Positions 43,041 through 53,424 of a stretch of 64,000 nt of DNA are shown piece after piece (position 1 is the first letter of the stretch; each line of letters opens with the position of its first letter). The stretch is taken from NCBI GenBank assembly GCA_038396585.1, contig CP121691.1, positions 2,728,001-2,792,000 of the forward strand. Direction: 5' to 3'. The notes below the pieces were generated by a model. It was not told the origin of the DNA and searched no databases. It saw only the letters and a list, made by a program, of their open reading frames with translations. Made by a program: the position numbers and the translations under genes. Origin of the DNA: Vallitaleaceae bacterium 9-2 (GTDB lineage Bacteria > Bacillota > Clostridia > Lachnospirales > Vallitaleaceae).

Positions 43041-44135
43041 CTATCTCAATTCCTTTTTTAATATCCTTGCAAACATGACAAGAAGTCCTGTCAATAAAAT
43101 ACTTGCAAAAGGAACACCAAAGGCTACACTGTAGTTAATTCCAAATTGTACATCCAATAAATTTTTTACAAATCCAAGGTTAATCGTTGTGCAATAAGCT
43201 AAAATAAATGAAACAAAGCTAAAACTTAGTGCAAACCAAACCAGCTCACGCAAGTAATGTTCTTTTTTTATTCGTAACACTAGTACCAACAATAATAAGA
43301 AATATAGCACGATAAAAGTAATACGAAGAGGTAATGATAACATTGTAAAACTAATATCAATCTGTGCCATCTCCATAAGCTTTGTCAATTGTTCACCAAA
43401 TTCAACGGATATCCCCATTAATGTAAACATGATATACACTGCCAGGTTTGGCAACAGTGCAATAACAGCCGCAATAATCAATAGAATATTTTCTGTATAT
43501 CTTCCTAATAAAAGAATCGTTCCCACAAGACCAATAACTATCCCTAGTCCAAGAAGAATTCTTAAAAGGATACGTGCACTTTTAAATCCAGCAGAAAATT
43601 CTTTATTATAATTTAAACTGATAAAAAACTGGATGCAGATAACAATAATAAACGTCATCACAAAGTTCTTTAACGACGCAAACTGATAACCTAATCCAAG
43701 AATTTCTCCTTGTGTAATTATAGAGTAACCTGTTAATAAAAGAGAAAAAACAGCTGCTGAACATACGTATACAACGAATTCAATAAATCCAAAAGTTTTG
43801 AGTTTGTTTTCTCGTCGATCAGCTAACCAAAAAGCAATAATTGGAATCAATGCAAAAATCAATGCACCAATATGAAACTCACTTCCATTTTGTATCGTTC
43901 CGCCACCATTAAACACGCTGATGTTCATAATAAAACTAGTTACCCGAATAAACCTTGTGAATGAAAATGTAATCTGTTCACTTAGTGAGCCATTAACCCA
44001 TTGGTTTATCTGCCCTATAAAAAACCCATTGATGATGAGCGATAGCAAAACTCCAAAGCCAAAGTCAATGACAAATGCCCAAAGCCCAATACGCAAACCT
44101 TCTTTTGCCTTTTTAAGCACAACATTATTTTCCAT
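43041..44135 (-). CDS. Polytopic membrane protein of unknown function
   Basis: 364 residues, about nine to ten hydrophobic helices (e.g. LWAFVIDFGFGVLLSLIINGFF, LIFALIPIIAFWL, FILAYCTTI, FGVPFASILLTGLLVMFA) separated by short loops. I do not recognise a family. The near-equal spacing of helices and the absence of a soluble domain point to a transporter or a membrane scaffold. It follows the HAD-like gene by 14 bp. It may be the last gene of that two-gene unit, since its stop is immediately before the proS promoter. Confidence 0.8.
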   Translation of the reverse strand: MENNVVLKKAKEGLRIGLWAFVIDFGFGVLLSLIINGFFIGQINQWVNGSLSEQITFSFTRFIRVTSFIMNISVFNGGGTIQNGSEFHIGALIFALIPIIAFWLADRRENKLKTFGFIEFVVYVCSAAVFSLLLTGYSIITQGEILGLGYQFASLKNFVMTFIIVICIQFFISLNYNKEFSAGFKSARILLRILLGLGIVIGLVGTILLLGRYTENILLIIAAVIALLPNLAVYIMFTLMGISVEFGEQLTKLMEMAQIDISFTMLSLPLRITFIVLYFLLLLVLVLRIKKEHYLRELVWFALSFSFVSFILAYCTTINLGFVKNLLDVQFGINYSVAFGVPFASILLTGLLVMFARILKKELR

Positions 44136-44149
44136 ACTCTGCTCCCGTC

Positions 44150-44854
44150 CTACAGTTCAAGGATTTTTAAGATCTCATCTTCCTTGATTGTATATGTCGC
44201 TTTCGTGTCGTTAAGCGGTTCTTCATCTTTTCCTATGATATGTACCGAATCAAGTCCAATATGTGCTGCTCCATCGATATTTTCTTGATAGTTTCTTCCG
44301 ATAATCAATGTCTTTTTATCTTTTAGCCCTTGATTTTCTATAAAGGATTCAAATGCCTTATCGTTCGTCTTTTTAAGACGTGTATTTGAACTCATAACAA
44401 TAGTGTCAAATGCATCATACAATCCGACTGCTCGAAGTTCATTTTTTGCAAATGTCGCTTGTCCATTGGCAAAAATATAAATGTTTTTATCCTGTTCTTT
44501 TAGCTGTTCAATCAATTGATTCACGTAAGCTTTAATTTCTAAGTTTTCTGTTATAAGCAACAAGAATACTCGAGCAGCTTCACGAACAAGTTTGTTTTTT
44601 GGCTTCACGTTTTTTTTCTTAAACAATTGGAAAAAGATATCTTCAATATCGATATCAACATGTTGATCATCGGCATCATTTTCTCTGATTTTCCCTAAAT
44701 ATTTTTCAAATTTCTCCTTAAATTCATCTGAATCATAACATGCTCCATGAAAGCAGTAAAGTTGGCTCATTTTTTCCCATAAATATTCATGGTTCCAATT
44801 TTTTTTCGTATCAATTAGTGTTCCATACAAATCAAAAACATAATTTTTATACAT
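44150..44854 (-). CDS. HAD-superfamily hydrolase-like protein with altered motifs
   Basis: 234 residues from ATG 44854 (AAAGGTG upstream). Motif I is FDLYGTLID with nucleophile D8; the +2 residue is Tyr, not the usual Asp, as in haloacid dehalogenase-type members. A cap domain (~15-95) follows and the core resumes at ~100. Motif III is around KKTNDKAFE. Motif IV reads IIGRNYQENIDG, where the expected acidic GD is replaced by GR. Divalent-metal binding is thus doubtful, and phosphatase activity is uncertain. Directly followed by the membrane protein gene. Confidence 0.75.
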   Translation of the reverse strand: MYKNYVFDLYGTLIDTKKNWNHEYLWEKMSQLYCFHGACYDSDEFKEKFEKYLGKIRENDADDQHVDIDIEDIFFQLFKKKNVKPKNKLVREAARVFLLLITENLEIKAYVNQLIEQLKEQDKNIYIFANGQATFAKNELRAVGLYDAFDTIVMSSNTRLKKTNDKAFESFIENQGLKDKKTLIIGRNYQENIDGAAHIGLDSVHIIGKDEEPLNDTKATYTIKEDEILKILEL

Positions 44855-44924
44855 ACACGACACCTTTCTTCTTTTCATTCGTTACTTTTCAGTATTACAC
44901 ATTCTTATTTAGAATGCAATAGCT

Positions 44925-45746
44925 TTAATGTGAATTTGGTTTTGGTTTAATCCCTTTTAACATATAGGCAATAATATAGCACGTTACCGATACGATAATA
45001 ATCGTCGCACCTGAGGGAATATCAAAATAATAAGAGAATATTAATCCCATCACACTAACTAAGGTTCCAACAAAAATTGATAACAGCATAATTTTTTCCA
45101 ATCGATTTGAAAACAATTTTGCAATCGCTGGCGGAATGGTTAATAATGCTATGACAAGAATAATGCCAACCACCTTAATCATAATAACGACCGCCATTGC
45201 AATCATTATAAAAAGCACATATTCGTACAACCTTACGTTTAAACCAAGTACAACCAAGTATTCTTCATCAAATAAATATCCTTTGACAATTTTAAACTTC
45301 CCGATAATGACAAAAATAATAACTAGCGCCAAAATCATAATCAAATATAAATACGTACTAGATACCGTCAGTATATCTCCAAAGAGATAAGAGGTCATGT
45401 CCGGTGGATATCCTGGTGTCAATGTTATAAATAAAATTCCCAGAGCCATACCAACAGACCAGAACATTCCAATTAATGTATCCGTATATGTATTTGCACG
45501 CCGTCGAATAGTCACGATGGCTATTGCTGCCATTATTGCAAATGCAAAACCTCCAATAATCGGCTCAATCCCTAACAAATATCCTAACCCAATTCCACCA
45601 AACGATGTGTGGGCAATACCTCCACTCATGGAGACCAATTGCTTTTCAATAATTATGGTTCCGATAATTCCACATACAATGCTGGCTAGTAGAGCCGCAA
45701 TAAGCGCGTTTTGCATAAAACTATAATTCATAATTGCATTCCACAT
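44925..45746 (-). CDS. Zn/Mn ABC transporter permease (ZnuB/ABC-3 type)
   Basis: 273 residues, eight or nine membrane helices, ABC-3 family. Features: QNALIAALLASIVCGIIGTIIIEKQLVSMSGGIAHTSFGGIGLGYLLG (coupling-helix region), GMFWSVGMALGILF and VKVVGIILVIALLTIPPAIAKL. It pairs with the ATPase encoded 13 bp upstream. The family imports Zn, Mn or Fe; metal choice cannot be read. The cognate solute-binding lipoprotein is missing from the neighbourhood. Last gene of its group. Confidence 0.88.
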   Translation of the reverse strand: MWNAIMNYSFMQNALIAALLASIVCGIIGTIIIEKQLVSMSGGIAHTSFGGIGLGYLLGIEPIIGGFAFAIMAAIAIVTIRRRANTYTDTLIGMFWSVGMALGILFITLTPGYPPDMTSYLFGDILTVSSTYLYLIMILALVIIFVIIGKFKIVKGYLFDEEYLVVLGLNVRLYEYVLFIMIAMAVVIMIKVVGIILVIALLTIPPAIAKLFSNRLEKIMLLSIFVGTLVSVMGLIFSYYFDIPSGATIIIVSVTCYIIAYMLKGIKPKPNSH

Positions 45747-45759
45747 AGTCGTCTCCTTA

Positions 45760-46506
45760 TCATTTCTCTACCTTTTCGTGCTCCTTGAATATTCGAACTG
45801 GACACCCTGGATACAATTCATCATGAAGATTTTGCATATCTTTGGTCAGGTGCTTTGCCAAATGTGTCTCATCACGGTGATAGTAGTGAGCTGTCGTATT
45901 AACACAGAACACACTATCTAAATAGGGCATCAACGATTCTACCTCGTGACTAACAATTACGATTGTCTTTTCTTGATTGAGCTCCTGCAAAAGATTATAT
46001 ATCTCCATCTTCGTCTTCGCATCAATGCTTGCCGTCGGTTCATCCATAGCTATTAAATCCGGATCGTTCATCAGCGCTCTTGCAATAAGGACCTTTTGCA
46101 TCTGTCCTCCTGAAAGTTGCCCAATTTGACGATGGCGAAGTTCATAAATGTTTAAAAAGCGCATTAATTCTTCACTTTTGTCATAGGATGCTTGGGGCGT
46201 TCGATAGAACCATCGTTGTTGCTTTTTGGCTTCTCCCATTAACACAACTTCTTCCACTGTGGTTGGAAATGATTTTTCAAATGAAGTAAATTGAGGAACA
46301 TATCCTATCCTCAACCCTTTTTTTATTTCAACAGTTCCATTTGTTGGTTCAATTAAGCCAACAATTGTTTTGATCAATGTCGATTTTCCACCGCCATTAG
46401 GACCGATAACGCCCAAAAACTCTTTGTTTTCTATTGCTAGATTCACTTTATGCAGCGCATTGACTTTTCCATAATGTACGCACAAATCTTTTACAATAAC
46501 ATCCAT
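45760..46506 (-). CDS. Zn/Mn ABC transporter ATPase (ZnuC type)
   Basis: 248 residues from ATG 46506 (AGGGGG upstream; the longer start overlaps the neighbouring stop). Walker A GVIGPNGGGKSTLIK, Q-loop IGYVPQFT, signature GQLSGGQMQKVLIARAL, Walker B LIAMDEPTASID and IIVSHEVE. C-terminal HKE-rich tail (HYYHRDETHLAKH) is typical of metal transporters. Forms an importer with the permease. It starts 10 bp after the parvulin lipoprotein, sharing the transcript. Confidence 0.92.
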   Translation of the reverse strand: MDVIVKDLCVHYGKVNALHKVNLAIENKEFLGVIGPNGGGKSTLIKTIVGLIEPTNGTVEIKKGLRIGYVPQFTSFEKSFPTTVEEVVLMGEAKKQQRWFYRTPQASYDKSEELMRFLNIYELRHRQIGQLSGGQMQKVLIARALMNDPDLIAMDEPTASIDAKTKMEIYNLLQELNQEKTIVIVSHEVESLMPYLDSVFCVNTTAHYYHRDETHLAKHLTKDMQNLHDELYPGCPVRIFKEHEKVEK

Positions 46507-46516
46507 AGGCAACCCC

Positions 46517-47566
46517 CTATTCAAAATCAAAATCTACTTTTTCCCATTGTTCACGGTCAACATCCACAATCGTGTTGCGCCGCCACTCATCATATACTAC
46601 ATCAAAATGTTCTGACTTTAGTTGTTCAATCGTTTCCGTGCGAATCTTTTGTTCGTATTCAATAAAATTTTCATTAAAGTCAAGTAATTGCGCAGGCGAT
46701 GGTTCTTCGATATTCATCATCTTAAAAAGATAGTAGCCATCCTTATCATCAAGTATTGTACTGACTTCCCCTTCACTAAGCTGCGCTAATTCAAAAGCAA
46801 AAGCTTCAGGAAGTAATGCTTTTGAATATGTTTGTTCCATCACATCACTTTGATTGTAGGTTATGGCAAGTTCTTCAAAATCTACACCTTCAATAATCTG
46901 CTGATAGATGTGTTCTATATTATCCAGCGCCGTTCCTTGCGCATCATCGGCGACAAATATTTGCCAAACGGTCATTTGCGTCAAAAAGTCTTTCGGGGCT
47001 GTTTCAACGAGCTTTCTGTACTCACTGTTTTCTAGCATGACTTGCTCAACACTTTCTTCGTCCGGATTGAGGTCACTGGTCAAGTCATTATATACACTTC
47101 GGGCTCTAGCAAACTCTATAAAAACCTTGTGTACTATCTCTTCTGTAATCCCATGTTCTTGTCTAAAGGCTTCTGGTAATTGAAGATAGTACTTTGAACC
47201 TTGTGTGCGACTGATACGCACTTGCTCTTCAGACAATTGAATACGAAATTCATCTGCTTTTTTTTGGATGGTCTTTATACGTACGATGTTTTTTAGAACG
47301 GCCTCTGCCGCCACATCTAAAGCACTTTTTCCTCCACTAAAATCTTCAAATTCCCAAACGTTTTCTCCACCTATATTGATAAATTCTTCATATACCTGAT
47401 ATGCATATACCATAACCTCAGCTTCATCAACAGGCATTTCATCAATTTTTAGCATGTATGTCTCTTGGGTTTCTTCCTGTTTTGAGCATGACAAAAAACT
47501 ACTTAATAAAAGTAGTAAAATCATAATACGTATCACATGAATATGTACATGGTAGCTTCTGTCCAT
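46517..47566 (-). CDS. Lipoprotein with a PpiC/parvulin-type peptidyl-prolyl isomerase domain
   Basis: 349 residues. Signal sequence with a lipobox-like SSFLSC (Cys27) for lipid anchoring. N-terminal SurA/PrsA-like helical region (~30-190) and a C-terminal parvulin domain (~185-295, TVWQIFVADDAQG, YYLFKMMNIEEPSP). It should fold secreted proteins at the outer face, as PrsA does. Unusually it lies where a znuA substrate-binding lipoprotein might be expected, 10 bp before znuC; no metal-binding signature is present, so it is not a substitute on sequence grounds. Follows mfd by 57 bp. Confidence 0.82.
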   Translation of the reverse strand: MDRSYHVHIHVIRIMILLLLLSSFLSCSKQEETQETYMLKIDEMPVDEAEVMVYAYQVYEEFINIGGENVWEFEDFSGGKSALDVAAEAVLKNIVRIKTIQKKADEFRIQLSEEQVRISRTQGSKYYLQLPEAFRQEHGITEEIVHKVFIEFARARSVYNDLTSDLNPDEESVEQVMLENSEYRKLVETAPKDFLTQMTVWQIFVADDAQGTALDNIEHIYQQIIEGVDFEELAITYNQSDVMEQTYSKALLPEAFAFELAQLSEGEVSTILDDKDGYYLFKMMNIEEPSPAQLLDFNENFIEYEQKIRTETIEQLKSEHFDVVYDEWRRNTIVDVDREQWEKVDFDFE

Positions 47567-47623
47567 AGCTTTTTTCTCCAGTCACTACTCCCATCAAGCG
47601 CCTATTATTCTTATTATACGTGT

Positions 47624-50600
47624 TCATCGCTTAGACTTCAATTCTTTTAAGTCATGTAATAAAGATTTAATATAGTTAAACCTCTCTCGATATTCTTGCT
47701 TATTTAATAACAAGGTAAAGTATGGTCTTTGATTTACCGTAAAACGTCGTCGCTTTTCATCCTTAGCAATAACTTCCGGTATCTTTATTGGATCAATTGC
47801 TGCATCTTGTTTCATTTCAAAGAGGATATTCGTACCTTTTTCTTCAACAGAGGTTATGTAAAGTTGGTTGGATAGATTTTTGATTAATGCAATTTCTAAT
47901 AAATTTTCAACGGATTTAGGCAAGTCCCCATATCGGTCGATTAATTCATCTTGCATATCTTCATAATCCTCTAAAGATGCAATAGAAGCAATCTTTTTAT
48001 AGCTTTCAATTTTTTGCACTTCATTTTTAATATAAAATGGTGGAATAAATGCATCTACAGTCAATTCAATCGTTGTTTCAAACCGTTCTTCATAATGCTT
48101 ACCTTGTTGTTTTTTCACAGCATCTTCGAGTAATTTACAATATAAGTCATACCCGACAGCATCCATATGCCCATGTTGACTTTGTCCGAGTATATTTCCC
48201 GCGCCGCGTATTTCCAGGTCACGCATAGCAATACGAAATCCCGAACCAAATTCTGTAAATTCTTTGATGGCTTTTAAACGTTTTTCCGCAATTTCTTGAA
48301 GCACTTTATCCCGCTTATATGTAAGATATGCATAAGCCAAGCGACTTGAACGTCCCACCCTGCCGCGTAATTGATACAACTGCGATAAGCCCATGTGGTC
48401 CGCATTTTGAATAATGATCGTATTGACATTTTGAATATCAAGTCCCGTCTCAATAATCGTTGTTGATACCAAGACATCGATTTCTCCATTAATAAAGTCC
48501 ACCATAATATCTTCCAGCTCGCGTTCACTCATTTGTCCGTGGGCAAATGCCACATTCGCTTCTGGAACCATTGCGCTAATCTTAAGCGCAACCTCATCAA
48601 TGTCTTTAACACGATTATGCACATAGTATACTTGACCTTCACGGGACAATTCACGATATATAGCATCTTTGATAAGTTCATCATTATGCTCCAGAACATA
48701 GGTTTGAATGGGTTGGCGTTCTTCTGGCGGCTCTTCAAGGACACTCATATCCCGAATACCAATCAGACTCATATGTAAGGTTCTAGGTATGGGCGTCGCC
48801 GTTAATGTCAAAACATCCACATCTTCTTTAATATGCTTAATCTTTTCTTTGTGCGCAACCCCAAAGCGCTGTTCCTCATCAACGATTAACAAACCTAAAT
48901 CTTTAAATTCAATATCCTTTGATACAAGGCGGTGGGTTCCGATAACTATATCGACCAAACCTTTTTTCAAACCTTCAATGGTAATTTTTTGTTCTTTTTT
49001 AGTTCGAAATCGTGACATCATATCAATACGCACCGGAAAGTCCTTCATGCGTTGAATAAAATTATTATAATGCTGTTGAGCTAAAATCGTTGTCGGTACA
49101 AGATAGACAACTTGTTTGCCATCTTGAACCGCTTTAAATGCTGCGCGTATAGCTACTTCCGTTTTTCCATATCCGACATCTCCGCAGATAAGACGGTCCA
49201 TGATTTTTGTACTTTCCATATCTTTTTTAGTATCAATAATGGCATTCATTTGATCATCCGTCTCATCATAGGGAAACATCTCTTCGAACTCTTGCTGCCA
49301 TAGACTGTCTTTACTATATACAAAACCTTTTGTTTCTTGGCGCCTCGCATATAGCTCAATCAACTCCGTAGCAAGTTCTTCTACAGCGCCCTTGACCTTA
49401 GCCTTTGTCTTTTTCCATTCTGCCGTTCCAAGTTTATTAAGCTTGGGTGCCTTGCCTTCTGCACCAATATATTTTTGAATAGCGTCTAGTTGGCTAGTAG
49501 CGATATACAAACTACCATTGTCCCGATAGTCAATCTTGATAAAGTCTTTGCTCACATTATCAATCTCAATCGTCTCAAGCCCTCGAAAAACTCCAACTCC
49601 ATGGTGCTCATGCACTACATAGTCGCCTACTTTAAGTTCTGAAAAATGGTCAATCTTGCTACCGCCAGAATATTTACGTTTTTTAACTTTTTTCTTTGTT
49701 CCTGCCATATCTGTTTCTGCAAGAATCGCAAACTTTGCATCCGGATAGTCAAATCCTCGGTGGATCTGACCTACGCCAATATTAATTACTCCACTTGGAA
49801 GCTCTTGTTCATAGTCCTTGATAACCTGACTTTTAATATCATGTTCTCCAAGTAACTCATGCAGGCGTTGTCCCCTGGTACGCGACGCAGTTACCAGAAG
49901 CATCTTGTAATTTAGATTCAGATAATAGTTGATGTCTTTTATCATTAAATCAAAGTTCTGATGATATACATTAATCGATTTGATATTAAACTGCAAGTGT
50001 TCATCATAAGACAGAATTTTTTTTGTTGAGAAAAGACTGCTCATCATAATGGTCTGATAAGTCCCTATTTCATCTATGATATGATTAAAGCGATGCCCCA
50101 ACTCCAACTGTTTGGGCAATAATTGTCCTTTTTCAAAGCGCGTCTGCATACTATCATTATATTCATGGGTCATGCCCTTGATGCGTTCTGCTATGTGCAC
50201 CGGTTCAACCAATACAATCTTGGGATCCGTCAGATAATCAAGAATACTATGGATTTCATCATAATAATAAAAGACATAGCTTTCAATACCATTAAAATTT
50301 CCGTATTGGCTGATTTTATCGGTCAGTATTTCATATGTTCGCTTTAACTCACCTATTTCATCCAATAGGTCTTTACTTTTTAATTTTTTGTAGTGTTGCT
50401 CAAAATCCTTTGTCGATTCTTCAAGTGCTTTTTTTATGGTCGCATCATCAACTACAATTTCCCTAGCCGGAAGAATCATTGCTTCATCAAGCATGGTAAT
50501 CGAACGCTGCGTCTCATGGTTGACTAAACGTATCGAGTCCACTTCATCGCCAAAAAATTCTATACGAACGATATCATCCATATTCATAGGAAAGACATCG

Positions 50601-51142
50601 ACTAATCCACCTCGAAGCGCAAATTGTCCTCGACTTTCCACAAGGTCAACGCGTTCATATCCTAAGTAGACAAGTTCTTTGGCTAATTGTGTGACCGACG
50701 TTTCTGTCCCAATTGTAAACGTCAATACTTTAGCCTTAATTTTTTCAAAAGAAATCAAAGGATCCACAAGGGCTTCTACCGACATAACAAGCGTAACATC
50801 ATTGCCTTGAATCAGTTGTTCCAAAATCAGCATTCGCGCACGTGTAATATCATTACTATGCACATCGGCACTATAAAAAATCAAGTCTTTTGAAGGATAA
50901 AAGAGTACATGTTCTCCCCCTTCGCCTTCAAAAAACTTCATATCTTCAACAATTTCTTTTGCTTTCTTCTCATTAGGTGTAATAATTACTTTTGTTCCAA
51001 CGGGCAAAAGGCCACTCACTAAGTGACTGACCTGAGAATCCGATATACCGGAAATATTCAAATGCGAATTTTTGTATTTCAAATGCCGTAAAGCCGCTTC
51101 AAACACTTCAAGAGACTTTAGCGGGTTAATAATATTTTGCAC
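47624..51142 (-). CDS. mfd: Transcription-repair coupling factor Mfd
   Basis: 1172 residues, normal for Mfd. N-terminal UvrB-homology region (~1-350), RNA-polymerase-interaction domain (DYVVHEHHGVGVF, ~500-575), then the RecG-like translocase with Walker A RLICGDVGYGKTEVAIRAAFKA, LVDIVIGTHRLVS, DEEQRFGV, TATPIPRTLHMS and the helicase VI RGRVGRSSRLAYAY. A C-terminal regulatory domain (~1030-1172) with DAFIPPFYI follows. It strips stalled polymerase and recruits UvrA. Start is GTG at 51142 with a weak ribosome binding site (AAAGTG). It follows pth by 25 bp. Confidence 0.96.
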   Translation of the reverse strand: MQNIINPLKSLEVFEAALRHLKYKNSHLNISGISDSQVSHLVSGLLPVGTKVIITPNEKKAKEIVEDMKFFEGEGGEHVLFYPSKDLIFYSADVHSNDITRARMLILEQLIQGNDVTLVMSVEALVDPLISFEKIKAKVLTFTIGTETSVTQLAKELVYLGYERVDLVESRGQFALRGGLVDVFPMNMDDIVRIEFFGDEVDSIRLVNHETQRSITMLDEAMILPAREIVVDDATIKKALEESTKDFEQHYKKLKSKDLLDEIGELKRTYEILTDKISQYGNFNGIESYVFYYYDEIHSILDYLTDPKIVLVEPVHIAERIKGMTHEYNDSMQTRFEKGQLLPKQLELGHRFNHIIDEIGTYQTIMMSSLFSTKKILSYDEHLQFNIKSINVYHQNFDLMIKDINYYLNLNYKMLLVTASRTRGQRLHELLGEHDIKSQVIKDYEQELPSGVINIGVGQIHRGFDYPDAKFAILAETDMAGTKKKVKKRKYSGGSKIDHFSELKVGDYVVHEHHGVGVFRGLETIEIDNVSKDFIKIDYRDNGSLYIATSQLDAIQKYIGAEGKAPKLNKLGTAEWKKTKAKVKGAVEELATELIELYARRQETKGFVYSKDSLWQQEFEEMFPYDETDDQMNAIIDTKKDMESTKIMDRLICGDVGYGKTEVAIRAAFKAVQDGKQVVYLVPTTILAQQHYNNFIQRMKDFPVRIDMMSRFRTKKEQKITIEGLKKGLVDIVIGTHRLVSKDIEFKDLGLLIVDEEQRFGVAHKEKIKHIKEDVDVLTLTATPIPRTLHMSLIGIRDMSVLEEPPEERQPIQTYVLEHNDELIKDAIYRELSREGQVYYVHNRVKDIDEVALKISAMVPEANVAFAHGQMSERELEDIMVDFINGEIDVLVSTTIIETGLDIQNVNTIIIQNADHMGLSQLYQLRGRVGRSSRLAYAYLTYKRDKVLQEIAEKRLKAIKEFTEFGSGFRIAMRDLEIRGAGNILGQSQHGHMDAVGYDLYCKLLEDAVKKQQGKHYEERFETTIELTVDAFIPPFYIKNEVQKIESYKKIASIASLEDYEDMQDELIDRYGDLPKSVENLLEIALIKNLSNQLYITSVEEKGTNILFEMKQDAAIDPIKIPEVIAKDEKRRRFTVNQRPYFTLLLNKQEYRERFNYIKSLLHDLKELKSKR

Positions 51143-51167
51143 ATAATCACACTTTCATAAGTTGATT

Positions 51168-51731
51168 TTATTTTTTGTTATAGTTATTCATCGCATAGTT
51201 TAGACCTTTATTCAAGATTGCTTCCACCGCATCAGCAGTATGTTCAATACTTTGTGTCATTTTTTCAATTTCACTTTTATTGAACCTGTCTAATACAAAA
51301 TGTTCTGCTTTTACATTAGCCGGTTGCGGTCCTACACCAACCTTTAAACGTAAAAACACATCATGACCTAGGTGGTTGATGATATTTTTAATCCCGTTAT
51401 GCCCTCCGGCACTACCTTTGTCACGGATACGCAGCGCACCTAAATCCATACTCAAATCATCATAGATGACGATAATCTCTTCTGCGCTGAGTTTATAAAA
51501 ATCTAATACTTCGCGAACACATTCCCCACTTAAATTCATATACGTCAAAGGCATCACAAGCAGGACTTTTTCTCCTGCTATGATACCTTGACCTACAATC
51601 GCTTTAAACTTGCGCTGATTCATGGGAATGTTATGTCGATGTGCTAATAACTCAATCACTTCAAAACCAATGTTATGTCGTGTCTGAGCGTATTTGAGCC
51701 CTTTATTGCCTAGGCCTACTATTACCTTCAT
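51168..51731 (-). CDS. pth: Peptidyl-tRNA hydrolase
   Basis: 187 residues from ATG 51731 (AGGAAGGA 7 bases upstream; ATG 51737 sits too near it). Catalytic His in the KVIVGLGNKGLKYAQTRHNIGF block, MPLTYMNLSGECV (Asn), the YDDLSMDLGALRIRDKGSAGGHNGIKNI stretch and the usual C-terminal FNKSEIEKM. Releases peptides from dropped-off peptidyl-tRNA. Pth-mfd is a standard Firmicute pair. Confidence 0.96.
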   Translation of the reverse strand: MKVIVGLGNKGLKYAQTRHNIGFEVIELLAHRHNIPMNQRKFKAIVGQGIIAGEKVLLVMPLTYMNLSGECVREVLDFYKLSAEEIIVIYDDLSMDLGALRIRDKGSAGGHNGIKNIINHLGHDVFLRLKVGVGPQPANVKAEHFVLDRFNKSEIEKMTQSIEHTADAVEAILNKGLNYAMNNYNKK

Positions 51732-51774
51732 ATGCATTCCTTCCTATGATACCCTTAACGATTTATACTAATAA

Positions 51775-53115
<1,341 letters not shown>

Positions 53116-53169
53116 TTACATTCTATTATATATAATAACTTGATTGTGCCCATGGCACAGTCCTTTAAT

Positions 53170-53198
53170 ATATTATCAAAACAATTCATAAAAAGCAA
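53170..53198 (-). promoter_or_regulatory. Promoter of purA
   Basis: Minus-strand -35 TTGCTT (53193-53198), 17-bp spacer, -10 TAATAT (53170-53175). The -35 sits 2 bp from the nearer PurR box. A 6-bp hairpin TGTGCC-CAT-GGCACA (53145-53159) follows in the leader. Confidence 0.6.
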
Positions 53199-53200
53199 GC

Positions 53201-53244
53201 ATTTCCGAACATTATTCGTATTTTCTTTTTTAATGTTCGGTATA
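53201..53244 (-). promoter_or_regulatory. Paired PurR boxes of purA
   Basis: Two inverted copies of the Firmicute PurBox AWWWCCGAACWWT: ATTTCCGAACATT (53201-53213, 13 of 13) on the plus strand and TATACCGAACATT on the minus strand (53232-53244, 12 of 13), separated by 18 bp. The arrangement and spacing match PurR control sites in Bacillus. Confidence 0.85.
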
Positions 53245-53334
53245 ATTGTGTGACAAAGCTATTAAGTTTTTATGAATTTTTAGAAAAAGCTTATTATTTA
53301 GGGTGTTTTTACCGAAAATTATAACACAAACAAC

Positions 53335-53399
53335 TTTACAGAACACTGTAAAATCAGGTATACTATAGTTAGAAGAGATATATTTATTTATCTTCTAAC
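53335..53399 (+). promoter_or_regulatory. mecA promoter with two dyads
   Basis: -35 TTTACA (53335-53340), 18-bp spacer, -10 TATACT (53359-53364). TTTACAG/CTGTAAA (53335-53341 with 53346-53352) is a 7-bp dyad across the spacer. In the leader, GTTAGAAGA (53368-53376) pairs with TCTTCTAAC (53391-53399). Confidence 0.55.
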
Positions 53400-53424
53400 A
53401 CTTGTATTGGAAGGAAGTGATCCT

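Noticed and set aside
53145-53159. TGTGCC-CAT-GGCACA hairpin in the purA leader as a riboswitch or terminator
   Set aside because: Too short, no U-run, and no conserved purine-riboswitch core around it.
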